NCBI RefSeq assembly: GCF_006538745.1
Contig: NZ_BJLR01000013.1
Span: 186,001 to 250,000, forward strand
Length of the DNA: 64,000 nucleotides
DNA from: Cellulomonas cellasea
Lineage (GTDB): Bacteria; Actinomycetota; Actinomycetes; Actinomycetales; Cellulomonadaceae
Direction: 5' to 3'
Both the position numbers and the translations under genes were made by a program. Below, piece after piece: positions 24,642-32,870 of the stretch. The stretch's first letter is position 1; the number at the start of each line of letters is the position of its first letter. Under the pieces are notes generated by a model. It was not told where the DNA came from. It ran no database searches and saw only the letters and a program-made list of their open reading frames with translations.

Positions 24642-25928
24642 GTGACGCCACCCCCCACCCCCGCAGGACCGGTCCCGGTCCCCGGCAACGCCGCGCCGCG
24701 GCACGCGCGTCCCTCCCGGTGGGCCGGTCGCGTGCGGGCCGTGGCGCTCGCGGGCCTCGCGGTCGCCTGCCTCGGGGCGGGCTCCGTGGGCGCGGCCGCG
24801 CTCGCCGACCGCACCGACGCACCCGTCGTGACCTCGGCTTCCGACCCGGTCGCTGCGTCGCCGTCGCCGACGCCGACCCCCGAGCCCACGCCGACCTGCA
24901 CCCCCGCGCCGCTCGAGCAGCGCGCCGCGGCGACCCTCGTCGTCGGGCTGCCCGGCGTGCGAACCGCCGCCGACCCGCTCGCGCAGGAGGTCGTCGGCCT
25001 CGGCGTCGGCGGCGTGTTCCTCTCCGAGAGCAACGTCGGCACGGCGACGCAGGTCGCGGCCCTGTCGGCCGGGCTGCGCACCGCCGCGGGCCGGCCGCTG
25101 CTCGTCTCGACCGACGAGGAGTCCGGCCGCGTCGCGCTCATGCGGGACGTCGTCGGCGAGGGCCCGTCGCCGCGGCGCATGGCGCAGCGCGAGACCCCCG
25201 AGGCCGTGCGCGCCCGTGCCGCCGAGACCGGGGCGGCGCTCGCGGGGGTCGGCGTCGATCTCGACCTGGCACCCGTGCTCGACCTCGACGCCGGCCCGGC
25301 CGGGGGAGTCATCGGCGACCGGTCGTTCAGCGCGGACCCGGCCGCGGCCGCCGACTACGGGCTCGCGTACGCCGCGGGCCTCGCCGACGCGGGCGTCACG
25401 CCGACCATGAAGCACTTCCCCGGGCACGGGCGCTCGACGGTCGACTCGCACGAGACGTCCTCGCTCGTGACCGCGACCGTCGACGAGCTCGCGGCGACCG
25501 ACCTGCTGCCGTTCCAGCGCGCGATCGACGCGGGGGCGCCCGTGATCATGCTCAACCACCTGCAGTACGCGGCGCTGGACCCCGACCGGCCGGCGTCCCT
25601 GAGCCCGCGCGCCTACGCGCTGCTGCGGGACATGGGCTTCGAGGGCGTCGCGATCACCGACTCGGTCGGCATGGGCGCGGTCAACCTGCGGTGGGACTTC
25701 CCGGTGGCCGCGGTCGAGGCCGTCGGCGCCGGTGCGGACGCCGTGCTCACGACCGACGGGCGCCACGCGGCGGCGATGCGGGACGCGCTCGTCGACGCGG
25801 TGCGCACCGGCCGGCTCCCCGAGGCGCGGCTCTCCGAGGCCGCCGCGCGGGTCACGGCGCTCGCGGGCGGGGACCCGGTAGCGATGTCCTGCCTCGACGT
25901 CGAGCTCCCGGCTGTCTCACGGTTCTGA
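24642..25928 (+). CDS. Secreted GH3 beta-N-acetylhexosaminidase, NagZ-like
   Basis: A 428-residue GH3 single-barrel enzyme. The N-terminal region has a membrane segment (VRAVALAGLAVACLGAGSVGAAALA) and a Pro/Thr stretch, so it is exported or membrane-tethered. The NagZ signature KHFPGHGRSTVDSH begins at K257. The nucleophile is D340 in ITDSVGMGAV. It should remove N-acetylglucosamine from wall fragments or chitin products. GTG 24642 lacks a ribosome site but has a TAGCCT -10 six bases before it, so it is probably leaderless. It is convergent with a histidine kinase gene. Confidence 0.9.
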   Translation: MTPPPTPAGPVPVPGNAAPRHARPSRWAGRVRAVALAGLAVACLGAGSVGAAALADRTDAPVVTSASDPVAASPSPTPTPEPTPTCTPAPLEQRAAATLVVGLPGVRTAADPLAQEVVGLGVGGVFLSESNVGTATQVAALSAGLRTAAGRPLLVSTDEESGRVALMRDVVGEGPSPRRMAQRETPEAVRARAAETGAALAGVGVDLDLAPVLDLDAGPAGGVIGDRSFSADPAAAADYGLAYAAGLADAGVTPTMKHFPGHGRSTVDSHETSSLVTATVDELAATDLLPFQRAIDAGAPVIMLNHLQYAALDPDRPASLSPRAYALLRDMGFEGVAITDSVGMGAVNLRWDFPVAAVEAVGAGADAVLTTDGRHAAAMRDALVDAVRTGRLPEARLSEAAARVTALAGGDPVAMSCLDVELPAVSRF

Positions 25929-25986
25929 CACCCGGGCCGGCCGAGGGCTGGGCGCCGTCGTCCGGCACCGGTCGTGGGGTCGCGCG

Positions 25987-27069
25987 TCACGCCGCCGTCG
26001 CGCCCGGCGCCGACGGCAGCCGCACCGCGACCCGCAGCCCGCCCGCGGCGCGCGGGCTGAGGACGAGCCCGCCGCCGTGGGCGCGCGCGATGCTCGCGAC
26101 GATCGCGAGGCCGAGGCCCACGCCCGCGTCGTCGGCCCGGACTCGGCCCGTGCCGCGCTGGAACGGCTCGGTGAGCGTCGCGACGACGCCCGGCTCGAGC
26201 AGGTCCCCGGTGCTCTCGACCGTGAGCGTCGTCCAGCCCGGACGCGCCGTGGTGCGGACCTCGACGCTGCCGCCGTGGGGGAGGTTGTGGACGATCGCGT
26301 TGTGCACGAGGTTCGTCGTGAGCTGCAGCAGCAGCGCCGGCGAGCCGACCGTCGGGGCGACGTCGCCGGACGTCTCCAGGGTGATGCCGCGCTGCTCGGC
26401 GAGGGGCAGGAGCGTCTCGGCGGCCTGCTCGGCCAGGAGCGAGAGGTCGACGCGCTCGCGGGCGAACGAGCGCTGGTCGGCGCGGCTGAGCAGCAGGAGC
26501 GCCTCGGTGAGGTCGATCGCCCGGCCGTTGACGGCGCGGAGCCGGTCCAGGAGCTCGCCGGTGTCCTGGCCGGGGTCGTCGCGGGCCACCTCGAGGAGCG
26601 CCTGCGAGACGGCGAGCGGCGTGCGCAGCTCGTGGGAGGCGTTGGCGGCGAACCTGCGCTGCTCGGCGACCTGCTCCTCGACCTGCGCGAGCATCGCGTC
26701 GAACGCGTCGGCGAGCTCGCGCAGCTCGTCCTGGCGTCCCTCGAGCGCGATCCGGTGGGACAGCGAGCCGCCCGCGGCCCGGCGGGTCGCCGCGGTGATC
26801 CGGGCCAGCGGAGCCAGCATCCGCCCGGCGAGCAGCCACCCGCCCACGAGCCCGACGACGAGCAGGAACGTCAGCACGACGCCGGCGGCCGGGAGGAACT
26901 CGCGCAGCAGCATCGGGTGGGACGGCGCGAAGCCGCCGATCGCCCGGAACGTGGGCACGCGCAGGAACAGCCAGACGAGCGTGAGCAGCACGGCACCGGC
27001 CAGCACGAGGAAGCCGGCGTAGCTGAGCGTGAGCTGCAGGCGCACGCTCGGTCCGGGCGCCCTAGCCAT
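25987..27069 (-). CDS. Sensor histidine kinase with HAMP domain
   Basis: A 360-residue kinase. Two membrane segments (about 12-36 and 60-82) enclose a very short external loop. A HAMP domain (about 83-135) and a HisKA domain with H146 (ANASHELRTPLAV) follow. The HATPase has the N box (TTNLVHNAIVHN) and a GVGLGLAIV G box. The ATG overlaps the end of the response regulator by 8 bases, so it is the second gene of the pair. The small sensor loop suggests detection of membrane or envelope stress. Confidence 0.92.
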   Translation of the reverse strand: MARAPGPSVRLQLTLSYAGFLVLAGAVLLTLVWLFLRVPTFRAIGGFAPSHPMLLREFLPAAGVVLTFLLVVGLVGGWLLAGRMLAPLARITAATRRAAGGSLSHRIALEGRQDELRELADAFDAMLAQVEEQVAEQRRFAANASHELRTPLAVSQALLEVARDDPGQDTGELLDRLRAVNGRAIDLTEALLLLSRADQRSFARERVDLSLLAEQAAETLLPLAEQRGITLETSGDVAPTVGSPALLLQLTTNLVHNAIVHNLPHGGSVEVRTTARPGWTTLTVESTGDLLEPGVVATLTEPFQRGTGRVRADDAGVGLGLAIVASIARAHGGGLVLSPRAAGGLRVAVRLPSAPGATAA

Positions 27070-27748
27070 CGCCTGGGCCGCCGGGCGGCGGGGTGTCGAT
27101 CCGGTACCCCACGCCGGGCACGGTCGCGACGATCCAGGGCGCGCCGAGCCGCTTGCGCAGCGTCGACACCGTGATGCGCACGGCGTTGGTGAACGGGTCG
27201 GCGTTCTCGTCCCACGCGCGCGCGAGGAGCTCCTCGGCGCTGATGACCCCGCCCTCGGCGGCGACGAGGACGTCGAGCACCGCGAACTGCTTGCGGGTGA
27301 GCGCGACGTAGCGGCCGTCGCGGTAGACCTCCCGGCGGAACGGGTCCACGCGCAGGCCGGCGAGCTCGCGCACCGGCGGCCGCGGTCGGGTGCGCCGGCG
27401 GTCGAGCGCCCGGAGCCGGAGCACGAGCTCCCGCAGCTCGAAGGGTTTGGTGAGGTAGTCGTCGGCCCCGAGCTCGAATCCCGACGCCTTGTCGTCGAGC
27501 CGGTCCGCGGCGGTGAGCATGAGGATGGCGGTGCCGCTGCCCGAGGCGACGATCCGCGCGGCGACCTCGTCGCCCGACGGCCCGGGGATGTCGCGGTCGA
27601 GCACGGCGACGTCGTACGCGTGCACGGCGAGCAGCTCGAGGGCGGCGTCCCCGTCGCCGGCGACGTCCGCGGCGATCGCCTCGAGGCGCAGGGCGTCGCG
27701 GACGGCCTCGGCCAGGTACGGCTCGTCCTCCACGATCAGCACGCGCAC
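27062..27748 (-). CDS. Response regulator, OmpR/PhoB family
   Basis: A 228-residue regulator. The receiver has VEDEP, phospho-acceptor D51 (VAVLDRDIPGPSG), Thr in LMLTAAD and Lys in YLTKPFEL. The C-terminal winged helix includes LTRKQFAVLDVLVAAEGG and ends GVGYRIDTPPPGG. GTG 27748 follows GAGG. It is the first gene of the two-component operon. A divergent VanZ-like gene starts 146 bases away across the shared promoter region. Target genes are unknown. Confidence 0.93.
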   Translation of the reverse strand: MRVLIVEDEPYLAEAVRDALRLEAIAADVAGDGDAALELLAVHAYDVAVLDRDIPGPSGDEVAARIVASGSGTAILMLTAADRLDDKASGFELGADDYLTKPFELRELVLRLRALDRRRTRPRPPVRELAGLRVDPFRREVYRDGRYVALTRKQFAVLDVLVAAEGGVISAEELLARAWDENADPFTNAVRITVSTLRKRLGAPWIVATVPGVGYRIDTPPPGGPGDG

Positions 27749-27894
27749 ACCCTCGATGCTACGAGCGGGCCCGTATCGCGGGCGTATGCGGATCCGCGAA
27801 CCCCCGGGCAACACGCGGCCGGGTTGCCTGGCGGGGCCGCCGGGGCGACGCGACCGGCGCACGCCTCTCGACCAGGACGGACACCCACCACCTC

Positions 27895-28527
27895 ATGACG
27901 ACCACCACCTCGCGGGCCCACCACGACGGCACGTCCGCACCGGCGCGGACCGTCCCCGTCGCGCTGGTCGCCCTGTTCGGCGTCTACCTCGTCCTGCTCG
28001 CCTGGACCGTGCTGTGGAAGCTCGAGGTCCCGTGGGTGGGAGCGGACGCCATGCGCGTGCTCAAGCTGGTCCCGTTCGCCGCCACAGCCGACGCAGGCCC
28101 GAGCGAGCCCCCCGAGGTCGTGCTCAACGCGCTGATCTTCGTGCCGCTCGGCCTGTACCTCGGGCTGCTCGCGCCCGCGTGGCGGTGGTGGCGGGTCGCC
28201 GGCGTCGTCGCCGCGACGAGCGTGGGCCTGGAGGTCGCGCAGTACGCCCTGGCCGTCGGCAGCGCCGACGTGACGGACCTCGTCGTCAACACCGCCGGGG
28301 GCCTGGCCGGACTCGGCGTGCTGACCCGGGCCCGGCGCCGGCTCGGGGCGAGGACCGGCGCCGTGCTGGTGCGGGTCTGCGCGGCCGGGACCGTGCTCGC
28401 GCTGCTCGCGGGTGCGGCGGTCATCGCGTCCCCGATGCGCTTCGGCCCGCCGGGGGAGGACGACCTGCCCCCGCGCACCCGCGGCGCGGCTACGGCAGCG
28501 GACCGGGTCCCGCCGGCGACGGGGTGA
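27895..28527 (+). CDS. VanZ-family membrane protein
   Basis: A 210-residue protein with about four hydrophobic segments and the VanZ motifs: LNALIFVPLGLYLG, GLEVAQYAL and DVTDLVVNTAGGLAG. VanZ proteins give low-level teicoplanin resistance in enterococci, but most actinobacterial members are uncharacterised. It is divergent from the OmpR-type regulator and may be controlled by it. Its 3' end overlaps by 38 bases the 3' end of the convergent MerR gene. Confidence 0.85.
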   Translation: MTTTTSRAHHDGTSAPARTVPVALVALFGVYLVLLAWTVLWKLEVPWVGADAMRVLKLVPFAATADAGPSEPPEVVLNALIFVPLGLYLGLLAPAWRWWRVAGVVAATSVGLEVAQYALAVGSADVTDLVVNTAGGLAGLGVLTRARRRLGARTGAVLVRVCAAGTVLALLAGAAVIASPMRFGPPGEDDLPPRTRGAATAADRVPPATG

Positions 28528-29293
28528 GCCGGTCCGCGGGCACGCGCTCGATGCGGGTCCAGCCGCCCCAGCCGCGCTCGCGCAGGATCTCGACGAGCCG
28601 CTGGGCAGCAGGCGCGGCCGTGCGCATCGTCGAGTCGAGGAAGTCGACGAACTGGTCGTCGAAGTCGTCGGCCCCGACGTTGCCCTCCGCGACCGCGCGG
28701 ACCATGAGGCGCTCCAGGACGTCGGCGACCTCGACGACCCGCGGGTCGTCCGGGGACCAGTCGAGGGCGCCGCCGATGAGCTGGTAGAACCGCACCATGT
28801 CGGGGTCGTCGAGCTCGACGTTCTTCAGGGCCATGATCGCGTCGATCTGGTCGGGCACCTGGGCGGCGACCATGATCCAGCTGTCGCGCTCCAGCTCGAC
28901 GTACGCCTCGTCGACCCCCAGCGCGCGCACCCGGTCGAGGTAGTCGACGACGCACGGCGGGAGCGCCAGGTGGTCCCCGGCGGCGAGCCTCGTGAGCCGC
29001 TGCCGGGTCGCCTGCAGCCGCCGGACCTCGGCCCGCAGCTCCCGGTCGATCGCCCGGACCCCCGCCGCGAACTCGTCCGGCCCGGCGTCGAGGAGCTCCT
29101 GGACCCGCGCCAGGGGGACGCCCGAGTCGGCCAGGGTGTGGATCCGGATGAGCCGGACCACCGCCGCGGCGTCGTACGTGCGGTAGCCCGACCGGTCCCG
29201 TGCCGGCTCGGGCAGCAGCCCGATCTGGTGGTAGTGGCGCACCGCCCGGACCGTGACCCCGGCGTACGAGGCGAGCTGGCTGATCGTGAGCAC
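28490..29293 (-). CDS. MerR/TipA-type regulator of the adjacent exporter
   Basis: A 267-residue regulator. The N-terminal MerR HTH and wing are clear (ISQLASYAGVTVRAVRHYHQIG, then RSGYRTYDAAAVVRLIRIH, in family style), followed by a long coiled coil (85-125) and a C-terminal ligand-binding-like domain with many Trp and Asp residues. GTG 29293 lies 15 bases after the stop of the permease gene, so it is the third gene of an exporter operon. A MerR-type palindrome overlaps the promoter at 31058. It is probably a drug-responsive activator of its own operon. Confidence 0.88.
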   Translation of the reverse strand: MLTISQLASYAGVTVRAVRHYHQIGLLPEPARDRSGYRTYDAAAVVRLIRIHTLADSGVPLARVQELLDAGPDEFAAGVRAIDRELRAEVRRLQATRQRLTRLAAGDHLALPPCVVDYLDRVRALGVDEAYVELERDSWIMVAAQVPDQIDAIMALKNVELDDPDMVRFYQLIGGALDWSPDDPRVVEVADVLERLMVRAVAEGNVGADDFDDQFVDFLDSTMRTAAPAAQRLVEILRERGWGGWTRIERVPADRLTPSPAGPGPLP

Positions 29294-29308
29294 GGGACCC
29301 AGGCTGCC

Positions 29309-30073
29309 TCAGGCGGCCCTGCGGCGGTAGGTCGCCATCGCGGCCAGCTGCGCCACGAGGAGCACCCCGACGCACCACGCGAGCGCGACCACGATGTCGG
29401 TGCCGACCGGCTCCTGCGCGAGCAGCGCACGGATCGTGTCGACGATCGACGTCACGGGCTGGTTCTCCGCGAACCAGCGGACCGGTCCGGGCATCGACTC
29501 GGTCGGCACGAACGCCGAGCTGATGAACGGCACGAAGATCAGCGGGTAGGAGAACGCGCTGGCGCCCTCGACCGACGACGCGGTCAGCCCAGCGATCACG
29601 GCGACCCAGGTCAGGGCGAGCGTGAGCACGACGAGGATGCCGACGACGGCGAGCCACGCGAGGACGTCCGCCCCGGAGCGGAACCCGATGAGCAGCGCGA
29701 CGCCGACGACGAGCGCGAGCGAGATCAGGTTCGCGACGAGCGACGTCAGGACGTGCGCCCACAGGGCCCCCGACCGCGCGATCGGCATCGACTGGAACCG
29801 CTCGAACATCCCGCTCTTCACGTCCGTGAACAGCCGGAACGCGGTGTACGCGACGCCCGACGCGATCGTGATCACGAGGATGCCCGGCAGCAGGTACGTC
29901 ACGTACGACTCGGAACCGGTCCGGATCGCGCCGCCGAGGACGTAGACGAACAGCAGCAGCATCGCGATCGGCGTGACCGCGGTCGTGACGATCGTGTCGA
30001 TGCTGCGCGTGACGTGCCGCAGCGTGCGCCCGGTGAGGACGGCGGTGTCCGCGAGGACGTGGGTGGTGGTCAT
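29309..30073 (-). CDS. ABC-2 type exporter permease, DrrB-like
   Basis: A 254-residue membrane protein with six hydrophobic segments. The ABC-2 signature region (LPGILVITIASGVAYTAFRLFTDVKSGMFERFQSMPIARSG, in family style) lies near residues 63-105, and ENQPVTSIVDTIRALL near the C terminus is typical of DrrB proteins. GGAGGAG precedes ATG 30073. It begins 2 bases after the stop of its ATPase. It likely exports a hydrophobic drug or lipid. Confidence 0.92.
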   Translation of the reverse strand: MTTTHVLADTAVLTGRTLRHVTRSIDTIVTTAVTPIAMLLLFVYVLGGAIRTGSESYVTYLLPGILVITIASGVAYTAFRLFTDVKSGMFERFQSMPIARSGALWAHVLTSLVANLISLALVVGVALLIGFRSGADVLAWLAVVGILVVLTLALTWVAVIAGLTASSVEGASAFSYPLIFVPFISSAFVPTESMPGPVRWFAENQPVTSIVDTIRALLAQEPVGTDIVVALAWCVGVLLVAQLAAMATYRRRAA

Positions 30074-30075
30074 GG

Positions 30076-30990
30076 TCAGCTCCTCCGGGGGCTCGTGGTG
30101 CCGGTCGGGTCGGTCGCGGCGCGCGGGGCGCCGTCGTGGGTGGTGCCGTGGGTGGTGCCGTTCCCGACGACCGCGAGGAAGACCTCCTCGAGCGTCGGCT
30201 GCTTCTCGACGTACTCGACCCGGGCCGGCGGGAGCAGCCGCTTGAGCTCGGCGAGCGTCCCGTCCGCGATGATCCGGCCCTCGTGCAGGATCGCGATGCG
30301 GTCGGCGAGCTGCTCGGCCTCCTCGAGGTACTGCGTCGTGAGCAGCACCGTGGTGCCGCCCTCCGCGAGCCGCCGCACGGACTGCCAGACCTCGACGCGC
30401 GCCTCGGGGTCGAGCCCCGTCGTCGGCTCGTCGAGGAAGATCACCGGCGGGTCGCCGATGAGGCTCATCGCGATGTCGAGCCGCCGGCGCATGCCGCCGG
30501 AGTACGTGGCGACCCGGCGGGCCGCGGCCTCGGTGAGCCCGAAGCGGGTGAGCAGCTCGTCCGCGACGGCGGCCGGGTCGTCCTGGTGCCGCAGCCGCGC
30601 GACGAGCACGAGGTTCTCGCGCCCGCTGAGGATCTCGTCGACGGCCGCGAACTGACCGGTCAGGCTGAACGACCCGCGCACCTGCGCCGCCTGCGTCGCG
30701 ACGTCGAAGCCGTGCACGACGGCCGTGCCGGCGTCGGCGCGCAGCAGCGTCGCGAGGATCCGCACGAGCGTCGTCTTGCCCGCCCCGTTGGACCCGAGCA
30801 GCGCGACGATGCTGCCGCGCGCCACCTCGAGGTCGACGCCCCGCAGCACCGCGTGGTCGCCGTACGCCTTGTGCAGATCCGCGACGCGGATCGCCGGACC
30901 GTCTGCCGGCCGGGCCGACGTGGACCGCCCGCCGCCCGCCGCCGCGGTGCGCTCGACCGCGTGGACCACCTTCTTGCGTTCTGGGGACAT
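30076..30990 (-). CDS. ABC exporter ATPase, DrrA-like
   Basis: A 304-residue ATPase. Walker A is GSNGAGKTT, the Q loop lies in SLTGQFAAVDEILSGRENL, the signature is YSGGMRRRLDIAMSLIG, and Walker B is VIFLDEPTTGLDPEAR. The N-terminal 30 residues and the C-terminal Thr/Gly/His-rich 25 residues are extra. It is the first gene of the ATPase-permease-MerR operon. The promoter with MerR dyad is about 68 bases upstream. By family it energises drug or glycolipid export. Confidence 0.93.
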   Translation of the reverse strand: MSPERKKVVHAVERTAAAGGGRSTSARPADGPAIRVADLHKAYGDHAVLRGVDLEVARGSIVALLGSNGAGKTTLVRILATLLRADAGTAVVHGFDVATQAAQVRGSFSLTGQFAAVDEILSGRENLVLVARLRHQDDPAAVADELLTRFGLTEAAARRVATYSGGMRRRLDIAMSLIGDPPVIFLDEPTTGLDPEARVEVWQSVRRLAEGGTTVLLTTQYLEEAEQLADRIAILHEGRIIADGTLAELKRLLPPARVEYVEKQPTLEEVFLAVVGNGTTHGTTHDGAPRAATDPTGTTSPRRS

Positions 30991-31057
30991 GGCTGTCCGC
31001 CGCCCTTCCGTCGTGCTCCGCGCCCCCGGTGGGGGCCTGTGCGACCAGCGTCGAGGG

Positions 31058-31078
31058 TTGACCCTGCGTCAAGGTCAA
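31058..31078 (-). promoter_or_regulatory. MerR-type promoter dyad of the exporter operon
   Basis: In the gene direction, a -35 TTGACC (31078-31073) is followed at once by the palindrome TTGACGCAGGGTCAA (31072-31058). The dyad fills the long spacer between -35 and a weak -10, the classic arrangement for MerR-type activation. Confidence 0.65.
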
Positions 31079-31238
31079 GGGCCGTGCGGGACGGATCACG
31101 AAGTTCTCCCGGAGCGCCGGATGCGGGTGCCCGCGTGGTGCCCGGCGACGTGCGTCGGCGGCTCAGCGCCCTCGACCCGGGCCTCCCGGGCGCGGGCGCT
31201 CGCCGCGCGCACGCGAGTGTGTGGTTAGGCTCCGCGGC

Positions 31239-31871
31239 GTGACCGACCAGCCCAGCTCGCCGTCCCGTCCGCCCACCCGCGAGGAGCAGCAGCTCCGCGA
31301 CGAGCTGCTGCGGCAGGGGTACTCGGCCGAGGAGGCCGACGTCGCGCTGCGCGACGCGGGCATCCTCGCGCCCGGTGCCGCGGTGCCCGGCCCCCCGGTG
31401 CCCGGCTCTGCCCCCTCCGGCCCCGGCGCGCCCGGCTACGGGCACCCGGGGCACGGCGACCCGAGGGCGACCGGGCGGACCTCCTACCTCGTGGGCCTGC
31501 TCGCGTGGCTGCCCATCCCGGTCGTCAGCGCGGTGATCGCCGGGATCGCCATGGCCGCGGTCTACCCCGGTCAGCGGCGGCGGTCGGCGCTCGCCGCCGA
31601 GAACGCCCGCCGGGCCGCGAACTGGGGGCTCACGTACGCGCTCGGTGTCGTCCTGAGCGTCGCCCTGACGGTGGCCGTGATCGTCGCGACCCAGCCCGAG
31701 ACGCCCGACCCGGACGCGACGCCGTGGCAGGTCCTGTTCCTCACGCCCGTGCTCGTGCTCAGCGTCGCGCACCTCGTGGTCACGGTCCTCGGCCTGACGC
31801 GCACGGCTCGCGGCCAGGTCTACGCGCCGCCGGCGATCCCGTTCTTCCGCGCCGCGGAGCCCCGCTCCTAA
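31239..31871 (+). CDS. DUF4870-like small membrane protein
   Basis: A 210-residue protein. It has an N-terminal charged helix (REEQQLRDELLRQGYSAEEADVALRDAGI), a Pro/Gly-rich linker, and three hydrophobic segments with the DUF4870-like SALAAENARRAANWGLTYALG between them. GTG 31239 has no ribosome site, but TAGGCT ends 7 bases upstream, indicating a leaderless mRNA. The function of the family is unknown. It is divergent from the exporter operon. Confidence 0.75.
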   Translation: MTDQPSSPSRPPTREEQQLRDELLRQGYSAEEADVALRDAGILAPGAAVPGPPVPGSAPSGPGAPGYGHPGHGDPRATGRTSYLVGLLAWLPIPVVSAVIAGIAMAAVYPGQRRRSALAAENARRAANWGLTYALGVVLSVALTVAVIVATQPETPDPDATPWQVLFLTPVLVLSVAHLVVTVLGLTRTARGQVYAPPAIPFFRAAEPRS

Positions 31872-32267
31872 CCCGACCTCGCGCCCCGGCCTGCGCCCAG
31901 GCCCAGGCCCCGCCCAGGCTCCCGGCCCGGGCCCACGCTGCTGGCCCGACCTCACGCTGCTGGCCCGGGCCAACGCTGGTGGCCCGACCACACGCTGCTG
32001 GCCCGACGCCACGCCCCCGGCCCGACGCTTCCGGCACTCCGCAACGTGGCGCTCCGGCGCGCGCGACGCGACGTCGTCCGGCCTGCCCGAAGGGACACCG
32101 GGGGAGGGCCGCACGCGTGCCCGACGGTGCGTGCGGCGGCGGTGCGCGGCGACGAGGATCGCCGCACGGGCGCCGCGCCACCCGGCGCTGACCGCCCGGC
32201 GCTGCTTGCGCGGCGCTGACCGCCGGGCGACGCACGCAGCGGTGCTGCGGGGGGAGGGGAGCCGGTC
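31872..32267. other. 396-bp gene-free region with a 19-bp tandem repeat
   Basis: No credible gene is seen here. The first 160 bases are GC-rich low-complexity DNA containing five in-phase copies of a 19-base unit (31935-32029). The rest holds short GGCGCTGACCGCC-type repeats near 32180-32230 and the ribosome site (GGGGGGAGGGGAG) of the next gene. Confidence 0.7.
31935..32029. repeat. Five 19-bp tandem repeats
   Basis: Units start at 31935, 31954, 31973, 31992 and 32011, each beginning ACGC, with consensus ACGCTGCTGGCCCGACCNC. The unit is not a multiple of three and the copies are exactly phased, so this is not a coding repeat. Confidence 0.85.
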
Positions 32268-32747
32268 ATGACGGTCGTCGAGGTCGTCGCCGCGGCGTCC
32301 GGTGGCCTGTCGGCGCTCACGGCGCTCGTCGCCGTGGCCGTGGCCGTCCGGAGCGACCGACGGTCCCGCGAGATCGCGCGGGTGGCGATCTTCCTCAACC
32401 TCCGCGACGGGTTCCGGGACATCTACCGCGAGCTCGGGGACCTCCGGGGCGCGGACGACCCCGGCGCACCGCTGCGGCTCGCCCGCGAGAGCTACTGGCA
32501 CCACGCCTTCGACGAGTGGTTCGTGCCGCAGCTCGCGCCGCGCGAGTGCGGGGACCTGTGGAGCGGGCTGTTCCGCACGATGGTCGTCTCCGGGTACGGG
32601 CACGCCCCGCTGCGGCAGGTGCTCGACGACCTCATGGCCGAGCCGGACAAGGGGTTCGGCGCCTACGCCGGTGCCTTCGCGGACGAGGTCCGGAAGGTCG
32701 CCGCCGAGCACGCCCGCCGGTTCCCGGCCGACCACCCACCGGCCTGA
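32268..32747 (+). CDS. Hypothetical protein with one N-terminal membrane helix
   Basis: A 159-residue protein: one membrane segment (residues 3-27, VVEVVAAASGGLSALTALVAVAVAV), then a helical, Trp/Tyr-rich soluble domain (SYWHHAFDEWFVPQLAPRECGDLW) rich in charged residues. GGGGGGAGGGGAG lies before ATG. No family is recognised with confidence; it has the general look of DUF4760-type proteins. It is convergent with the XRE regulator. Confidence 0.7.
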   Translation: MTVVEVVAAASGGLSALTALVAVAVAVRSDRRSREIARVAIFLNLRDGFRDIYRELGDLRGADDPGAPLRLARESYWHHAFDEWFVPQLAPRECGDLWSGLFRTMVVSGYGHAPLRQVLDDLMAEPDKGFGAYAGAFADEVRKVAAEHARRFPADHPPA

Positions 32748-32870
32748 GGTCGGGCCGCCCGCCCGCCCGCCGGTCCGGTGGCCTCAGCCGGTCACCCGCC
32801 TCGAGGTCGAGCGGCCAGGGCACGTGCCTGCTCGCCGGACCGCCGGCGCGCGTGCCTGCTCGTCGGGCCG

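Noticed and set aside
24642-25928. Housekeeping cytoplasmic NagZ
   Set aside because: The N terminus has a clear membrane segment and a Pro/Thr linker, so an exported enzyme is more likely.
29309-31099. A single large protein covering the exporter permease and ATPase
   Set aside because: The two lie in different frames, with a stop and a fresh ATG with GGAGGAG between them. The longer frame upstream of the permease is a shadow of the ATPase gene.
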